NCBI RefSeq assembly: GCF_000262305.1
Contig: NC_017910.1
Coordinates: 3,100,001-3,164,000 of the forward strand
Direction of reading: 5' to 3'
DNA from: Shimwellia blattae DSM 4481 = NBRC 105725
Lineage (GTDB): Bacteria; Pseudomonadota; Gammaproteobacteria; Enterobacterales; Enterobacteriaceae
Length of the DNA: 64,000 bases
This document shows, one piece after another, positions 1 through 8,899 of the stretch; positions within the stretch are counted from its first letter, which is position 1, and every line of letters starts with the position of its first letter. Both the position numbers and the translations under genes were made by a program. The notes below the pieces were generated by a model. It ran no database searches and had not been told where the DNA came from. It saw only the letters and a list, made by a program, of their open reading frames with translations.

Positions 1-701
1 GTTGCCGCCTGGGGGTTCAGAAACTGCAGTGTGCCCTGCTCATTCCAGGCCATCACCCCGTCGTCCATACTCTCCAGCAGGCCGTACATCTGGTTAAGGT
101 GGCGGTTAGACTCCGCCAGCAGGCTATCCGTCAGCAGGGAGTTCCCCACTTCCCGGGCCATCGCCAGGGTTAATGAGAGATCCGCCACCCCGGATTGCTC
201 CGCATAGCAGCACAGGGCAATGGAGCCAAACAGGCGGCCATGGTTATCAAATACCGGCGTGGAGCAAAACGCCCACGGAAACAGCGCCTGCTTAAAATGC
301 TGATCCCCCCGGGTCCGGATCGGCTGGCCCACCATAGATGCCAGCGAAAGCGCACAGGTGCCAATAATACTCTCAGCACAATAGCTACCGGCCTGGAACC
401 CCAGCGTATCCAGCTGCGCCAGAATATCCGGGTGCCCGCAACGGCTCAGCACACAGGCAGACTCATCCAGAATAAGCAACACGCACTCACGGCCGTCCAT
501 ATATTCCCAGGCATCCTCCAGGGCCGCCTGGCCGATGGTCAGCAGCGCGGTTTTACGGCGGCTGATGGACTGAAACGTCAGCCCCTGGGCCTGATGGGGG
601 GTGCTCCAGGTTTCACGCTGCATCATCTTGCCGCAGCGGTGCCAGGACTGGGCAATAAACGAAGAGAGCGCCTGCCCGGTATGCTCATTCTGCATAGTCA
701 T
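1..701 (-). CDS. dhaR: DhaR, activator of the dha regulon (3' end missing)
   Basis: About 233 N-terminal residues are present; the gene runs off the left edge. Reading the minus strand from ATG at 701 gives MTMQNEHTGQALSSFIAQSW and then a GAF-like region (roughly residues 55-190, with GSYCAESIIGTC and GSIALCCYAEQ), followed by the start of a PAS-like region (YGLLESMDDGVMAWNEQG). This is the DhaR N-terminal half; the AAA+ and Fis-type DNA-binding domains would lie outside the window. In E. coli DhaR is held inactive by DhaK and activated by DhaL, both encoded just beyond dhaD here. A second in-frame ATG at 695 is possible. It lies downstream of dhaD on the same strand with a 135-bp gap, so it may be co-transcribed or have its own promoter. 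Confidence 0.9.
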   Translation of the reverse strand, partial: MTMQNEHTGQALSSFIAQSWHRCGKMMQRETWSTPHQAQGLTFQSISRRKTALLTIGQAALEDAWEYMDGRECVLLILDESACVLSRCGHPDILAQLDTLGFQAGSYCAESIIGTCALSLASMVGQPIRTRGDQHFKQALFPWAFCSTPVFDNHGRLFGSIALCCYAEQSGVADLSLTLAMAREVGNSLLTDSLLAESNRHLNQMYGLLESMDDGVMAWNEQGTLQFLNPQAA

Positions 702-808
702 AACCTGTCTTACTCATTGCGCTGGCCCCTCAGGGCACAGCCATAAAAACAACACCCCCCGGCACCGCGAATGCGCGAAGCCAGGGGGCGTTACCTGCCA
801 GGGTGCAA

Positions 809-826
809 GGGCCGGTTAACCGGCCC
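809..826. repeat. 18-bp perfect palindrome in the dhaD-dhaR gap
   Basis: GGGCCGGTTAACCGGCCC is a perfect inverted repeat just past the dhaD stop codon. No T-run follows on either strand, so it is not a classical intrinsic terminator. It could be an mRNA 3' stabilising hairpin, an attenuator between dhaD and dhaR, or an operator. Confidence 0.5.
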
Positions 827-836
827 GCAACCGCAA

Positions 837-1934
837 TTACTTCGCCGCCCACTGGGCGCCGAGGCGATCAGCGGTCAGAATGGCGCCATATACACTTTCC
901 GGTGTTACCGGGAACGGCATATTGTGGATGGTTTCCCCTTCGGCGCAAGTGGCTTTTGCCACAGCAAGAATTTTCTCTTCAATACCGTCTTTGACACCCA
1001 TCTGGGCCAGGGTCACCGGCAGGCCCACTTTCTGGCAGAAACCGAGCACGGTTTCAATCTCTTCCATCGGGCTGTTTTGCAGCACCAGTTGTGCCAGCGT
1101 ACCGAAGGCCACTTTCTCCCCGTGGTAGAGGTGGTGGCACTCTTCCAGAATGGTAAAGCCGTTATGGATGGCGTGGGCACCGGCCAGGCCGCTGCTTTCA
1201 AAACCAATACCGCTCAGGTAGGTGTTGGCTTCCACAATGCGCTCCAGCGCCACGGTCACAACGCCTGCCTCAGCGGCCAGGCGGGCTTTTTCCCCTTCGG
1301 CCAGCAGCGTGTCGTAGCACAGGCGGGCCAGGCTCAGGGCAGCGGCGGTAGACTGACCACCGGCCATGCTGACAGCGCGGGCGTCGTAGCAGGCTTTCGC
1401 CTCAAACCAGGTGGAGAGCGCATCCCCCATGCCGGAAACCAGTAAACGCACCGGCGCTTTGGCGATAATCGCCGTATCCATCACCACCATATCGGGGTTT
1501 TTCGGGTAGACCAGATACTCTTCAAACTCGCCGGATTCGGTATAGATAACAGACAGGGCGCTGGTGGGCGCATCGGTAGAGGCGATGGTCGGAATGATCA
1601 CCACCGGCAGCTTCTGGTAGTAGCCAATGGCTTTAGCGGTATCGAGGGTTTTCCCGCCGCCAACCCCGACAACCCCTTTGCAGCCTTTTTGTTTGAGAAT
1701 CGCCCCCAGGCGGTTGATCTCTGCATGGCTGCATTCGCCGTTAAAGCGCTCGGCGTGGCAGGTTACCCCGTTCTCATGCAGGCCGTTCAGCACCTTGTCA
1801 CCGGCCAGTTTCATCACGAAATCATCGGCAATCACAAAAAAGCTGTCCGCCAGGTTTTTGGCATACTGACCAAACTGGGCCGCAGCATCAGGGCCCTGAA
1901 GATATTTTGCCGGAGACTGAATAACTTGTAGCAT
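837..1934 (-). CDS. dhaD: NAD-dependent glycerol dehydrogenase DhaD/GldA
   Basis: 365 aa, the usual family length. It oxidises glycerol to dihydroxyacetone with NAD in the cytosol, feeding the DHA kinases encoded divergently next door. An iron-type/GldA alcohol dehydrogenase fold is supported by the nucleotide-binding GVGGGKTLDTAKA around residue 90 and by the Zn ligands expected of GldA, which fall at the right places: Asp171 (GMGDALSTW), His254 (GAHAIHNG) and His271 (HHLYHGEK). The start is ATG at 1934, with the N-terminus MLQVIQSPAKYLQGPDA typical of the family. The 593-bp region upstream, shared with dhaK, carries paired dyads probably bound by DhaR. Confidence 0.96.
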   Translation of the reverse strand: MLQVIQSPAKYLQGPDAAAQFGQYAKNLADSFFVIADDFVMKLAGDKVLNGLHENGVTCHAERFNGECSHAEINRLGAILKQKGCKGVVGVGGGKTLDTAKAIGYYQKLPVVIIPTIASTDAPTSALSVIYTESGEFEEYLVYPKNPDMVVMDTAIIAKAPVRLLVSGMGDALSTWFEAKACYDARAVSMAGGQSTAAALSLARLCYDTLLAEGEKARLAAEAGVVTVALERIVEANTYLSGIGFESSGLAGAHAIHNGFTILEECHHLYHGEKVAFGTLAQLVLQNSPMEEIETVLGFCQKVGLPVTLAQMGVKDGIEEKILAVAKATCAEGETIHNMPFPVTPESVYGAILTADRLGAQWAAK

Positions 1935-2085
1935 TCTCTACACCCTCACATTGAACTCGTTTCCATGATAACGCCGGGTATGACTCACACCTGCCTGCAA
2001 CCCACTCCAGCGGGAGGCGAAGCGCCACCGGCGCAGTGACACCACTCTAGAGCGGGTGCCGGACAAAAAAATGTTTCTCCGTTAC

Positions 2086-2132
2086 GTTCCATAACGAAAC
2101 GCGAATTCGCCGCAGACGTTCCATTATGAAAC
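2086..2132. promoter_or_regulatory. Paired dyads, dhaD-proximal (putative DhaR sites)
   Basis: GTTCCATAACGAAAC (2086-2100) and GTTCCATTATGAAAC (2118-2132) are imperfect 15-bp inverted repeats whose starts are 32 bp apart, about three helical turns. The pair lies 152-198 bp upstream of the dhaD start. The same motif recurs as a second pair near dhaK. Binding by DhaR is inferred from position only. Confidence 0.65.
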
Positions 2133-2340
2133 CAGTGCAGCGATAAACGGGCAGGATTGCGATCCAGATCCGGGTTGCGCTCACACTCTCTGCCGGTAAA
2201 AAAACCGGGTTTGCGGTTATTCCCGGCTTCGGTAGCAAAAAAATCTCCCCCGGCTGGCCGCTATACTTCCCCATACTGGCCTGTCTGGCGGGCCAAAATA
2301 TTGCCCGGCCTCTCAGTTTTACCGACACCCGCCCGAAATA

Positions 2341-2386
2341 GTTCCATAATGGAACATTTTCGCTGCATCTGGTTTCGCAATGAAAC
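2341..2386. promoter_or_regulatory. Paired dyads, dhaK-proximal (putative DhaR sites)
   Basis: GTTCCATAATGGAAC (2341-2355) and GTTTCGCAATGAAAC (2372-2386) repeat the motif of the first pair, with starts 31 bp apart. They lie 142-187 bp upstream of the dhaK start, so the two pairs are almost symmetric in the divergent control region. I saw no convincing sigma-54 GG-N10-GC signature between this pair and dhaK. That fits E. coli dhaKLM, where DhaR works with sigma-70. Confidence 0.65.
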
Positions 2387-2527
2387 GCCCGCCCGTGGGG
2401 ATTTTCTTTTTTCCCCGCCAGGCGACAATCACTCTACCAGCCGGGTGTGAGAAACAGCACCCGCCGGTGCCCTACACCGGGCCCGCCTGTGGCGGTCACC
2501 CGCGTTACCTCCAGCGGAGTATGCATA

Positions 2528-3598
2528 ATGAAAAAACTGATTAACCGTGTGGAAGATGTACTGACAGAACAACTGGCCGGGCTGGCAAAGGCCCACCCGA
2601 CCCTGACGCTGCACCAGGATCCGGTCTATGTGACCCGGGCAGATGCCCCGGTGGCCGGTAAAGTGGCCCTGCTGTCTGGCGGCGGCAGCGGCCATGAGCC
2701 GATGCACTGCGGGTTTATCGGCACCGGTATGTTAAGCGGTGCCTGCCCGGGGGAAATTTTCACCTCCCCCACCCCTGATAAAATGTTCGAGTGCGCCATG
2801 CACATTGATGGCGGCGTAGGGGTGTTGCTGATAATCAAAAACTACACCGGCGATGTGCTGAACTTCGAAACCGCCACCGAGCTGCTGCACGAAAGTGGCG
2901 TGAAGGTGACCACCGTAGTGGTGGATGACGACGTGGCCGTGAAAGACAGCCTCTACACCGCCGGGCGCCGGGGGGTAGCCAACACCGTGATCATCGAAAA
3001 ACTGGTGGGGGCCGCCGCAGAGCGTGGCGACAGCCTTGAAGCCTGCGCCGAACTGGGCCGCCGCCTGAACAACCAGGGCCACTCGATAGGTATCGCCCTT
3101 GGCGCCTGCACGGTGCCCGCCGCCGGTAACCCCTCCTTTGAGCTCAGCGATAACGAAATGGAGTTTGGGGTCGGTATCCACGGGGAGCCGGGCATTGATC
3201 GCCGCCCGTTCACCACCCTGGACGACACGGTAGACGCCATGTTCGCCACCCTGCTGGAAAACGGCCACTACAGCCGCACCCTGCGCCAGTGGGATCCCCT
3301 GCACGGTAACTGGCAGGAAGTGGCCCAGACAAAACAGGCGCTACAGCGGGGCGATCGGGTCATAGCGATGGTCAACAACCTCGGCGCGACGCCGCTTTCT
3401 GAGCTGTACGGGGTCTATAACCGCCTGGACACCCTGTGCGCGGATGCCGGGATCACCATTGCCCGCAATCTGGTGGGCACCTGGTGTACCTCTCTGGACA
3501 TGTCCGGCTTCTCCATTACGCTACTGAAAGCGGATGACGAAACCCTCGCCCTGTGGGATGCACCGGTTCACACCCCGGCTCTGAACTGGGGTCACTAA
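2528..3598 (+). CDS. dhaK: PTS-dependent dihydroxyacetone kinase, DhaK subunit
   Basis: 356 aa. DhaK binds DHA covalently as a hemiaminal; the phosphate comes from ADP-containing DhaL, which DhaM recharges from PEP. His218 (VGIHGEPG) is the substrate-binding histidine; His56 (GGGSGHEP) and Asp109 (YTGDVLNF) are the expected active-site partners. I chose ATG 2528 (MKKLINRVEDV) over an in-frame start 81 bp upstream because it matches the family N-terminus and has AGCGGAG just before it. It is first of four co-directional genes, dhaK-dhaL-dhaM-dhaK2, with an 11-bp gap to dhaL. In E. coli DhaK also acts as corepressor of DhaR. Confidence 0.97.
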   Translation: MKKLINRVEDVLTEQLAGLAKAHPTLTLHQDPVYVTRADAPVAGKVALLSGGGSGHEPMHCGFIGTGMLSGACPGEIFTSPTPDKMFECAMHIDGGVGVLLIIKNYTGDVLNFETATELLHESGVKVTTVVVDDDVAVKDSLYTAGRRGVANTVIIEKLVGAAAERGDSLEACAELGRRLNNQGHSIGIALGACTVPAAGNPSFELSDNEMEFGVGIHGEPGIDRRPFTTLDDTVDAMFATLLENGHYSRTLRQWDPLHGNWQEVAQTKQALQRGDRVIAMVNNLGATPLSELYGVYNRLDTLCADAGITIARNLVGTWCTSLDMSGFSITLLKADDETLALWDAPVHTPALNWGH

Positions 3599-3609
3599 GG
3601 AGATCTGCT

Positions 3610-4242
3610 ATGTCACTGAACAGGAATCAAATTGTCGACTGGCTGTACCGCTGTGGCGAGGTGTTCACCGCCCAGTGTGATTTTCTTACCGGTCTGGATA
3701 AAGAAATCGGCGATGGGGACCACGGCCTGAATATGCGCCGCGGCTTTAGCAAAGTGGTCGAAAAACTGCCCTCCATTGCCGACAAAGACATCGGTTTTAT
3801 TTTAAAAAACACCGGCATGGTGCTGCTTTCTAACGTTGGCGGTGCCAGCGGCCCGCTGTTTGGCACCTTTTTTATTCGCGCAGCCCAGGTCACCCAGGCC
3901 CGCCAGAGCCTGTCGCTTGAGGAGCTCTACCTGATGATCCGCGAAGGGGCTGACGGGGTCGTCAGCCGGGGGAAAGCAGAGCCGGGCGATAAAACCATGT
4001 GCGATGTCTGGCTGCCGGTCGCCGACGCATTACGCCGCGCCAGCGAGCAGCATTTATCCATAACCGACGCGCTGGAGATGGCCTGCCAGGTGGCCGGGCA
4101 GGCCGCCCAGGCCACCATCACCATGCAGGCCCGTAAAGGCCGCGCCAGCTACCTGGGGGAACGGAGTATCGGCCACCAGGATCCCGGGGCCACCTCGGTA
4201 TTACTGATGGTGCAGTGCCTGGCCGCAGCGGCTAACGCATAA
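3610..4242 (+). CDS. dhaL: PTS-dependent dihydroxyacetone kinase, ADP-binding subunit DhaL
   Basis: 210 aa. DhaL carries a tightly bound ADP/ATP that cycles as a cofactor, passing phosphate from DhaM to DHA on DhaK. The Mg-binding aspartates of the nucleotide site are Asp30, Asp35 and Asp37 in LTGLDKEIGDGDHG, exactly as in E. coli. NVGGASGPLFG and QDPGATSV are other family hallmarks. The start is ATG 3610 with AAGGAG spanning the dhaK stop; an upstream in-frame start lies inside dhaK and is unlikely. ADP-loaded DhaL is the activating partner of DhaR in E. coli. Confidence 0.97.
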   Translation: MSLNRNQIVDWLYRCGEVFTAQCDFLTGLDKEIGDGDHGLNMRRGFSKVVEKLPSIADKDIGFILKNTGMVLLSNVGGASGPLFGTFFIRAAQVTQARQSLSLEELYLMIREGADGVVSRGKAEPGDKTMCDVWLPVADALRRASEQHLSITDALEMACQVAGQAAQATITMQARKGRASYLGERSIGHQDPGATSVLLMVQCLAAAANA

Positions 4243-4258
4243 CACGAGGGATAAGGCG

Positions 4259-5677
4259 ATGGTAAACCTGGTAATTGTGTCTCACAGTGCCCAGCTGGGC
4301 CAGGGGGTCGGCGAGCTGGCCCGTCAGATGTTAAGAGGGGATGGCTGTCGGCTGGCCATCGCCGCCGGTATTGATGATCCGGAAAATCCCGTCGGCACCG
4401 ATCCGCTCAAAGTGATGGAGGCCATCCTCTCGGTGGCAGACGCAGACGCCATTCTGGTATTAATGGATATCGGCAGCGCCCTGCTCAGCGCAGAGACCGC
4501 CCTTGATCTGCTGGAGCCGGACATTGCCGCCCGGGTGCATTTATGCCCGGCCCCGCTGGTAGAAGGAGCCCTGGCCGCCACGGTCAGCGCCGCCAGCGGT
4601 GCCGGTATTGATAAAGTTATCAGCGATGCCCAGTGCGCCTTACAGGCCAAACGGGTGCAGCTTGGTTTCCCGCCCCGGGAGCCAGAGTGCACCCCCGACC
4701 CGCAAGACGAACTCAGTGAGACGGACGGCCAGTCCGTCACGGTGGACATCAGCAACCCTAACGGCCTCCATGTGCGCCCTGCCTCGCGGCTGGTGGAAGC
4801 CCTGGCCGGGTTTCAGGCGACATTATTGCTGGAAAAAGACGGCAAATGCGTCAAGCCGGACAGTATTAACCAGATTGCACTGTTACAGGTGCGCTGCCAT
4901 GACCGGGTGCGGCTCATCGCCAGAGGCCCCCAGGCCGCCCAGGCCCTGGCCGCCTTCCAGGCTCTGGCTGAGGATAATTTTGGCGAACATGTGGTGCCGG
5001 ACACCCAGCCGGATGACGGCCAGCCGGTTCTGACCACCGTCAGTGGCCGGGTGCTGCGCTACACCCCGGCCTGCTACCCGCTGGACAGCACAGGCACCAG
5101 CCCGCAGGAAGAGCTGCGCCGCCTGAAAATCGCCGTCAGCCACACGCTGGACGATCTCAGTGAGCTGGCCGCCCTGGCGGGCGAAAAATACAGTGAAGAT
5201 ATTGCCGCTATCTTCTCCGGCCACCACACCCTGCTGGACGACCCGGAGCTGATTGATAACGCCTGCACACTGCTGAACCAGCAAAAATGCAGCGCCGAGT
5301 GGGCATGGCACCAGACCATGATGGCCCTCAGCCAGCAATACCGGGAGCTGGACGACGCCTACCTGCAGGCGCGCTATATCGATGTGGAAGATATTATGCA
5401 CCGCACCCTCGGGCACCTGGCGGACGCCACGGAAAACGCCCCCTGCCTGCTGCACCGCACCATTCTGCTGACTGACGATATCTACCCGTCGACAGTGCTG
5501 CTGCTGGATGCGGAAAAAGTGGCGGCTATCTGCCTGCAGGGCGGCAGCCCCCTGGCCCACGGCGCGATTATCGCCAGAGAGGCGGGGATCCCCTGGCTGT
5601 GCCAGCAGGGGGATACCTACAGCACCCTGCGCAATGGTGACCCGCTGACACTACATGGTCTGCCCGCCAGACCTTAA
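4259..5677 (+). CDS. dhaM: DhaM, PTS phosphoryl donor of dihydroxyacetone kinase
   Basis: 472 aa, three fused domains. Residues ~1-130 are the mannose-type IIA domain with phospho-His9 (VIVSHSAQLG). Residues ~155-240 are HPr-like with His171 (NGLHVRPASRL). The C-terminal part resembles the phosphohistidine domain of enzyme I, with His434 (GSPLAHGAIIARE). It takes phosphate from the general PTS (PEP, EI, HPr) and rephosphorylates the nucleotide on DhaL. The full-length three-domain form is the enterobacterial one. It starts 16 bp after dhaL with ATG 4259, preceded by GAGGGATAAGG. It ends 79 bp before the ATP-dependent kinase gene. Confidence 0.96.
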   Translation: MVNLVIVSHSAQLGQGVGELARQMLRGDGCRLAIAAGIDDPENPVGTDPLKVMEAILSVADADAILVLMDIGSALLSAETALDLLEPDIAARVHLCPAPLVEGALAATVSAASGAGIDKVISDAQCALQAKRVQLGFPPREPECTPDPQDELSETDGQSVTVDISNPNGLHVRPASRLVEALAGFQATLLLEKDGKCVKPDSINQIALLQVRCHDRVRLIARGPQAAQALAAFQALAEDNFGEHVVPDTQPDDGQPVLTTVSGRVLRYTPACYPLDSTGTSPQEELRRLKIAVSHTLDDLSELAALAGEKYSEDIAAIFSGHHTLLDDPELIDNACTLLNQQKCSAEWAWHQTMMALSQQYRELDDAYLQARYIDVEDIMHRTLGHLADATENAPCLLHRTILLTDDIYPSTVLLLDAEKVAAICLQGGSPLAHGAIIAREAGIPWLCQQGDTYSTLRNGDPLTLHGLPARP

Positions 5678-5756
5678 CTCACAACCTTTTACTTCCCGAC
5701 ACACGCGCTACAGCCCGCTGTACGGGTGTGTTGTACCTAACGATCAGGAAACCGTT

Positions 5757-7406
5757 ATGTCGCAATTTTTTTATAACCAACGCGAAAATCTTGTCAGTGA
5801 CGCCATCGAAGGGGCAATGATTGCCAGCCCGTGGAACAACCTGGCCCGTCTGGAGAGCGATCCCGCCATCCGCATCGTGGTGCGCCGGGATCTGGATAAA
5901 TCCCGGGTGGCGGTGATCTCCGGGGGCGGTGCCGGTCACGAACCGGCCCATGTGGGCTTTGTGGGTAAAGGCATGCTGACCGCCGCCGTGTGTGGTGATC
6001 TGTTTGCCTCACCGAGCGTGGATGCGGTGCTTACCGCCATTCAGGCGGTCACCGGCGAGGCGGGCTGCCTGCTGATTGTCAAAAACTACACCGGTGACCG
6101 GCTGAACTTCGGGCTGGCAGCAGAGAAAGCCCGGCGCATGGGCTACAAAGTGGACATGGTGATTGTGGGGGATGATATCTCACTGCCGGAGAACAAACAC
6201 CCGCGCGGCATTGCCGGGACGATTATGATCCACAAAGTGGCGGGGTACTTCGCCGAAACCGGCTGCAACCTGGACACGGTCGCCCGGGAAGCCCGGCTGG
6301 CAATGGAGCGGGTATTCAGTATTGGCGTGGCCCTTTCCAGCTGCCACTTACCGGCCGATCCGCAGGATGGCGTGCGCCATCACCCGGGCCAGGCTGAGCT
6401 GGGCATGGGGATCCACGGGGAGCCCGGCGCAAGCGTCATCGACACCCAGAACAGCACCGACATTGTGCGCCTGATGGTGGCAAAAATCCGCGCTGCCCTG
6501 CCTGAAACCGGCCGCCTGCTGCTGATGCTGAATAACCTTGGCGGCGTCTCAGTCACCGAAATGGCGATCCTCACCCGGGAGCTGGCCCACTGTGAGCTTG
6601 CCACCCGCACCGACTGGTTGATGGGCCCGGCACCGCTGGTCAGCGCCCTGGACATGAAAGGCTTTTCCATCACCGCCCTGGTCATGGAAGAGAGCATTGA
6701 AAAAGCCCTGCTGGCAGACGTGGAAACCGCAGGCTGGCTGCCGCCAGTGCGCCTGCGCGCCAGCCAGACCCAGCCCTGCAATATCCGCAGTGCCCGGGTG
6801 GCATTCACCCCGTCAGACAACCCGGTAGTGGGCCAGTATGTGGAGACCGTCACCGCCACACTCAGCGCCCAGGAAGCGGAACTTAACGCCCTGGATGCCA
6901 AAGTGGGCGACGGCGATACCGGCTCCACCTTTGCCGCCGGGGCCCGCGCCATTGCAGAACTGCTGCACCAGCACCAGCTGCCGCTCAGCCAGCTGGATAC
7001 CCTGTGCGCCCTGATCGGCGAACGCTTAACAGTAGTGATGGGGGGCTCCAGCGGTGTGCTGATGTCCATCTTCTTTACGGCCGCAGGCCAGGCAATCAGC
7101 GAAGGGAAACCGGTGGTGGCCGCACTCCAGGCGGGCCTGGCGCAGATGAAGTATTACGGCGGTGCCGATCTGGGTGACCGCACCCTGATTGATGCCCTGC
7201 AACCTGCGCTGGCAGCTCTGGCACAGCATCCGGGGGATCTGGCGGCGGCATACCAGGCAGCCCGGGACGGGGCAGACGCCACCACCCGCGCCACCAAAGC
7301 CAATGCCGGTCGCGCCTCTTACCTGAACAGCGACAGCCTGGCGGGCAATATGGACCCGGGCGCTCACGCAGTCGCAATGGTCTTTAAGGCGCTGGCGGGC
7401 GCCTGA
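5757..7406 (+). CDS. dhaK: ATP-dependent dihydroxyacetone kinase (single chain)
   Basis: 549 aa, a DhaK domain fused to a DhaL domain, as in the ATP-dependent enzyme of Citrobacter freundii and Klebsiella. The DhaK part (residues ~1-335) has GGGAGHEP (His61) and the substrate histidine His220 (GMGIHGEPG). The DhaL part (from ~350) has the Mg-binding aspartates Asp380, Asp385 and Asp387 (LDAKVGDGDTG) and the closing NMDPGAHAVAM. ATG 5757 (MSQFFYNQRENL) is preferred; upstream in-frame starts lie in the dhaM-dhaK gap. It makes DHA phosphate from ATP instead of PEP, so this operon encodes both routes. A strong hairpin follows the stop. Confidence 0.95.
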   Translation: MSQFFYNQRENLVSDAIEGAMIASPWNNLARLESDPAIRIVVRRDLDKSRVAVISGGGAGHEPAHVGFVGKGMLTAAVCGDLFASPSVDAVLTAIQAVTGEAGCLLIVKNYTGDRLNFGLAAEKARRMGYKVDMVIVGDDISLPENKHPRGIAGTIMIHKVAGYFAETGCNLDTVAREARLAMERVFSIGVALSSCHLPADPQDGVRHHPGQAELGMGIHGEPGASVIDTQNSTDIVRLMVAKIRAALPETGRLLLMLNNLGGVSVTEMAILTRELAHCELATRTDWLMGPAPLVSALDMKGFSITALVMEESIEKALLADVETAGWLPPVRLRASQTQPCNIRSARVAFTPSDNPVVGQYVETVTATLSAQEAELNALDAKVGDGDTGSTFAAGARAIAELLHQHQLPLSQLDTLCALIGERLTVVMGGSSGVLMSIFFTAAGQAISEGKPVVAALQAGLAQMKYYGGADLGDRTLIDALQPALAALAQHPGDLAAAYQAARDGADATTRATKANAGRASYLNSDSLAGNMDPGAHAVAMVFKALAGA

Positions 7407-7412
7407 TACCCA

Positions 7413-7436
7413 GCGGCGCCGGCATTCCGGCGCCGC
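7413..7436. terminator. Hairpin between the convergent dha operon and phoA
   Basis: GCGGCGCCGG-CATT-CCGGCGCCGC, a perfect 10-bp stem with a 4-nt loop, lies in the 36-bp space between the ATP-dependent DHA kinase and phoA. CTCTTCTT follows on the plus strand. It is likely an intrinsic terminator for the dha operon and perhaps for phoA as well. Confidence 0.75.
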
Positions 7437-7442
7437 CTCTTC

Positions 7443-8858
7443 TTACAACCCCATCGCCACCTTCATGGTGTGGAACAGATCCGTCTGATCCGTAAGCCCC
7501 ACCACATTGGCAGCCCCCGGGCCATAGGCCGCAATACGCACCTGGGTTCCCGTGTGCTCCATCGATCCCGCTTCGGCATTACCGTAGCTGACCGCCATCA
7601 CGGCACCGTCTCTGGTGGTCAGGGCCTGGGTCAGCCCCGGCGCTTTGGTATCCGGGGCGACAATCTGGCTGGCGTGGGCGTGGTCGGCGGTGACAATCAC
7701 CAGGGTGTTCCCGTCCTGGCGGGCAAAGGCCAGCGCTTTTTGCACCGCTTCATCCAGATCGACCGTCTCCCCGATCTGCCCGCAGGGGTTAGCCGCGTGA
7801 TCCTGCTTATCAATCGAGGCCCCCTCCACCTGGAGGAAGAACCCTTTCGGATTCTCTTTCAGAAGGCGGATGGCTTTTTCGGTCATCTGGGCCAGGGTGG
7901 GGATGCTGGCCGTGCGCTGAGGGTTCGGCTGGCAGGTCACCGGGGGTTTATCCAGGTTACCGTGGTAGCTGGCCTTTGGCCCTTCCCAGCGCACCGGCAT
8001 ATTCCCGTCGGCAAACAGCCCCAGCAGCGGCGCCTGCTGGTTCGCCCGGGTAATGGCGTTCAGGCCGTTCAGATCGTTAACCAGCTGGAATCCGCGCGCT
8101 TTCGCCTGTTCATGCAGCGTTTTGCCCTGCCACTCCCCGGCGCTGGCGGTCTCAGTAAAGGTTCTGGCTCCGCCCCCCAGGGTGACATCCGCCCGGGCAT
8201 TGAGCAGTTGCTCGGTAATTGAGCCTGCCCCGCCCTGCTCCAGTGCGTTGTCCGGGCAGGTGGTGCGGGTCAGCGCCGGGCCATAGCACTTACGGGACGT
8301 AACATGGGCAACCTGTGCAGCGGGTGTGGCATCCTGCAATTCTGCGGTAGAGACATTACCGGTGGCCCGGCCCGCTTTTTTCGCCAGTTCGAGGATGGTA
8401 GCGTGGGGCTTCTCGTGAATATCTACCCCGAGGGCGCCGTTATAGGTTTTCACCCCGGTGGCCCAGGCCGTGGCCGAGGCGGCAGAATCCGTCACGTAAT
8501 CCGGTTTGCCGGTTTTTTTATTCAGCGCATAGTGGGTGTACTGGCCGGTAAGGGGCAAGGCGTCTATACCGTGGAAATAGCCCCCGGCCCCCATGGCATA
8601 GTTGCGCGCCAGGGTGATTTCCGAATCCCCCATCCCGTCGCCAATCAGCAAAATCACATTCTTCGCCGGTTTATCATTCAGCGCCGCTTTCAGGGCCGCT
8701 GTCTGATCCCCGCTCAGACGGCGGGCACCGCCAGGCTCGGCAAGCTCCCCCCGGGCACCACGGTTATCCAGTACGCCGCTATCCGCCACGGCATGGGCCT
8801 GCGGCAGGCTTAATAACGGTGCCAGAGCGGCAAAAATAGCGCGGTATTTCACGGTCAT
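7443..8858 (-). CDS. phoA: Periplasmic alkaline phosphatase PhoA
   Basis: 471 aa, the same length as E. coli PhoA. A signal peptide covers about residues 1-23, with cleavage likely after AHA. The nucleophile is Ser125 in VTDSAASATAW, which becomes Ser102 of the mature enzyme, as in E. coli. The metal-binding LIGDGMGDSE, the QVEGASIDKQDHAANPC region and the TADHAHASQI motif are all present. It releases phosphate from phosphomonoesters in the periplasm during phosphate starvation. A well-matched Pho box lies 42-59 bp upstream. It is convergent with the dha operon, with a shared hairpin between them. Confidence 0.97.
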   Translation of the reverse strand: MTVKYRAIFAALAPLLSLPQAHAVADSGVLDNRGARGELAEPGGARRLSGDQTAALKAALNDKPAKNVILLIGDGMGDSEITLARNYAMGAGGYFHGIDALPLTGQYTHYALNKKTGKPDYVTDSAASATAWATGVKTYNGALGVDIHEKPHATILELAKKAGRATGNVSTAELQDATPAAQVAHVTSRKCYGPALTRTTCPDNALEQGGAGSITEQLLNARADVTLGGGARTFTETASAGEWQGKTLHEQAKARGFQLVNDLNGLNAITRANQQAPLLGLFADGNMPVRWEGPKASYHGNLDKPPVTCQPNPQRTASIPTLAQMTEKAIRLLKENPKGFFLQVEGASIDKQDHAANPCGQIGETVDLDEAVQKALAFARQDGNTLVIVTADHAHASQIVAPDTKAPGLTQALTTRDGAVMAVSYGNAEAGSMEHTGTQVRIAAYGPGAANVVGLTDQTDLFHTMKVAMGL

Positions 8859-8899
8859 TCTCCCTGTAATGGTTGTTACAAGGATAGTAGGCAGGGAAA

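Noticed and set aside
195..746. 183-aa plus-strand frame opposite dhaR
   Set aside because: Antisense shadow of dhaR; composition follows codon use of the real gene and no family is recognisable.
809..826. Palindrome read as a terminator of dhaD
   Set aside because: No T-run follows on the minus strand, so termination is not supported.
771..1445. 224-aa plus-strand frame opposite dhaD
   Set aside because: Antisense shadow of dhaD in GC-rich DNA.
2047..2450. Small open frames in the dhaD-dhaK control region
   Set aside because: They run across the repeated operator dyads, lack ribosome-binding sites and resemble no family.
2387..2527. Sigma-54 promoter for dhaK
   Set aside because: Looked for GG-N10-GC between the dyads and the start codon; candidates have the wrong spacing.
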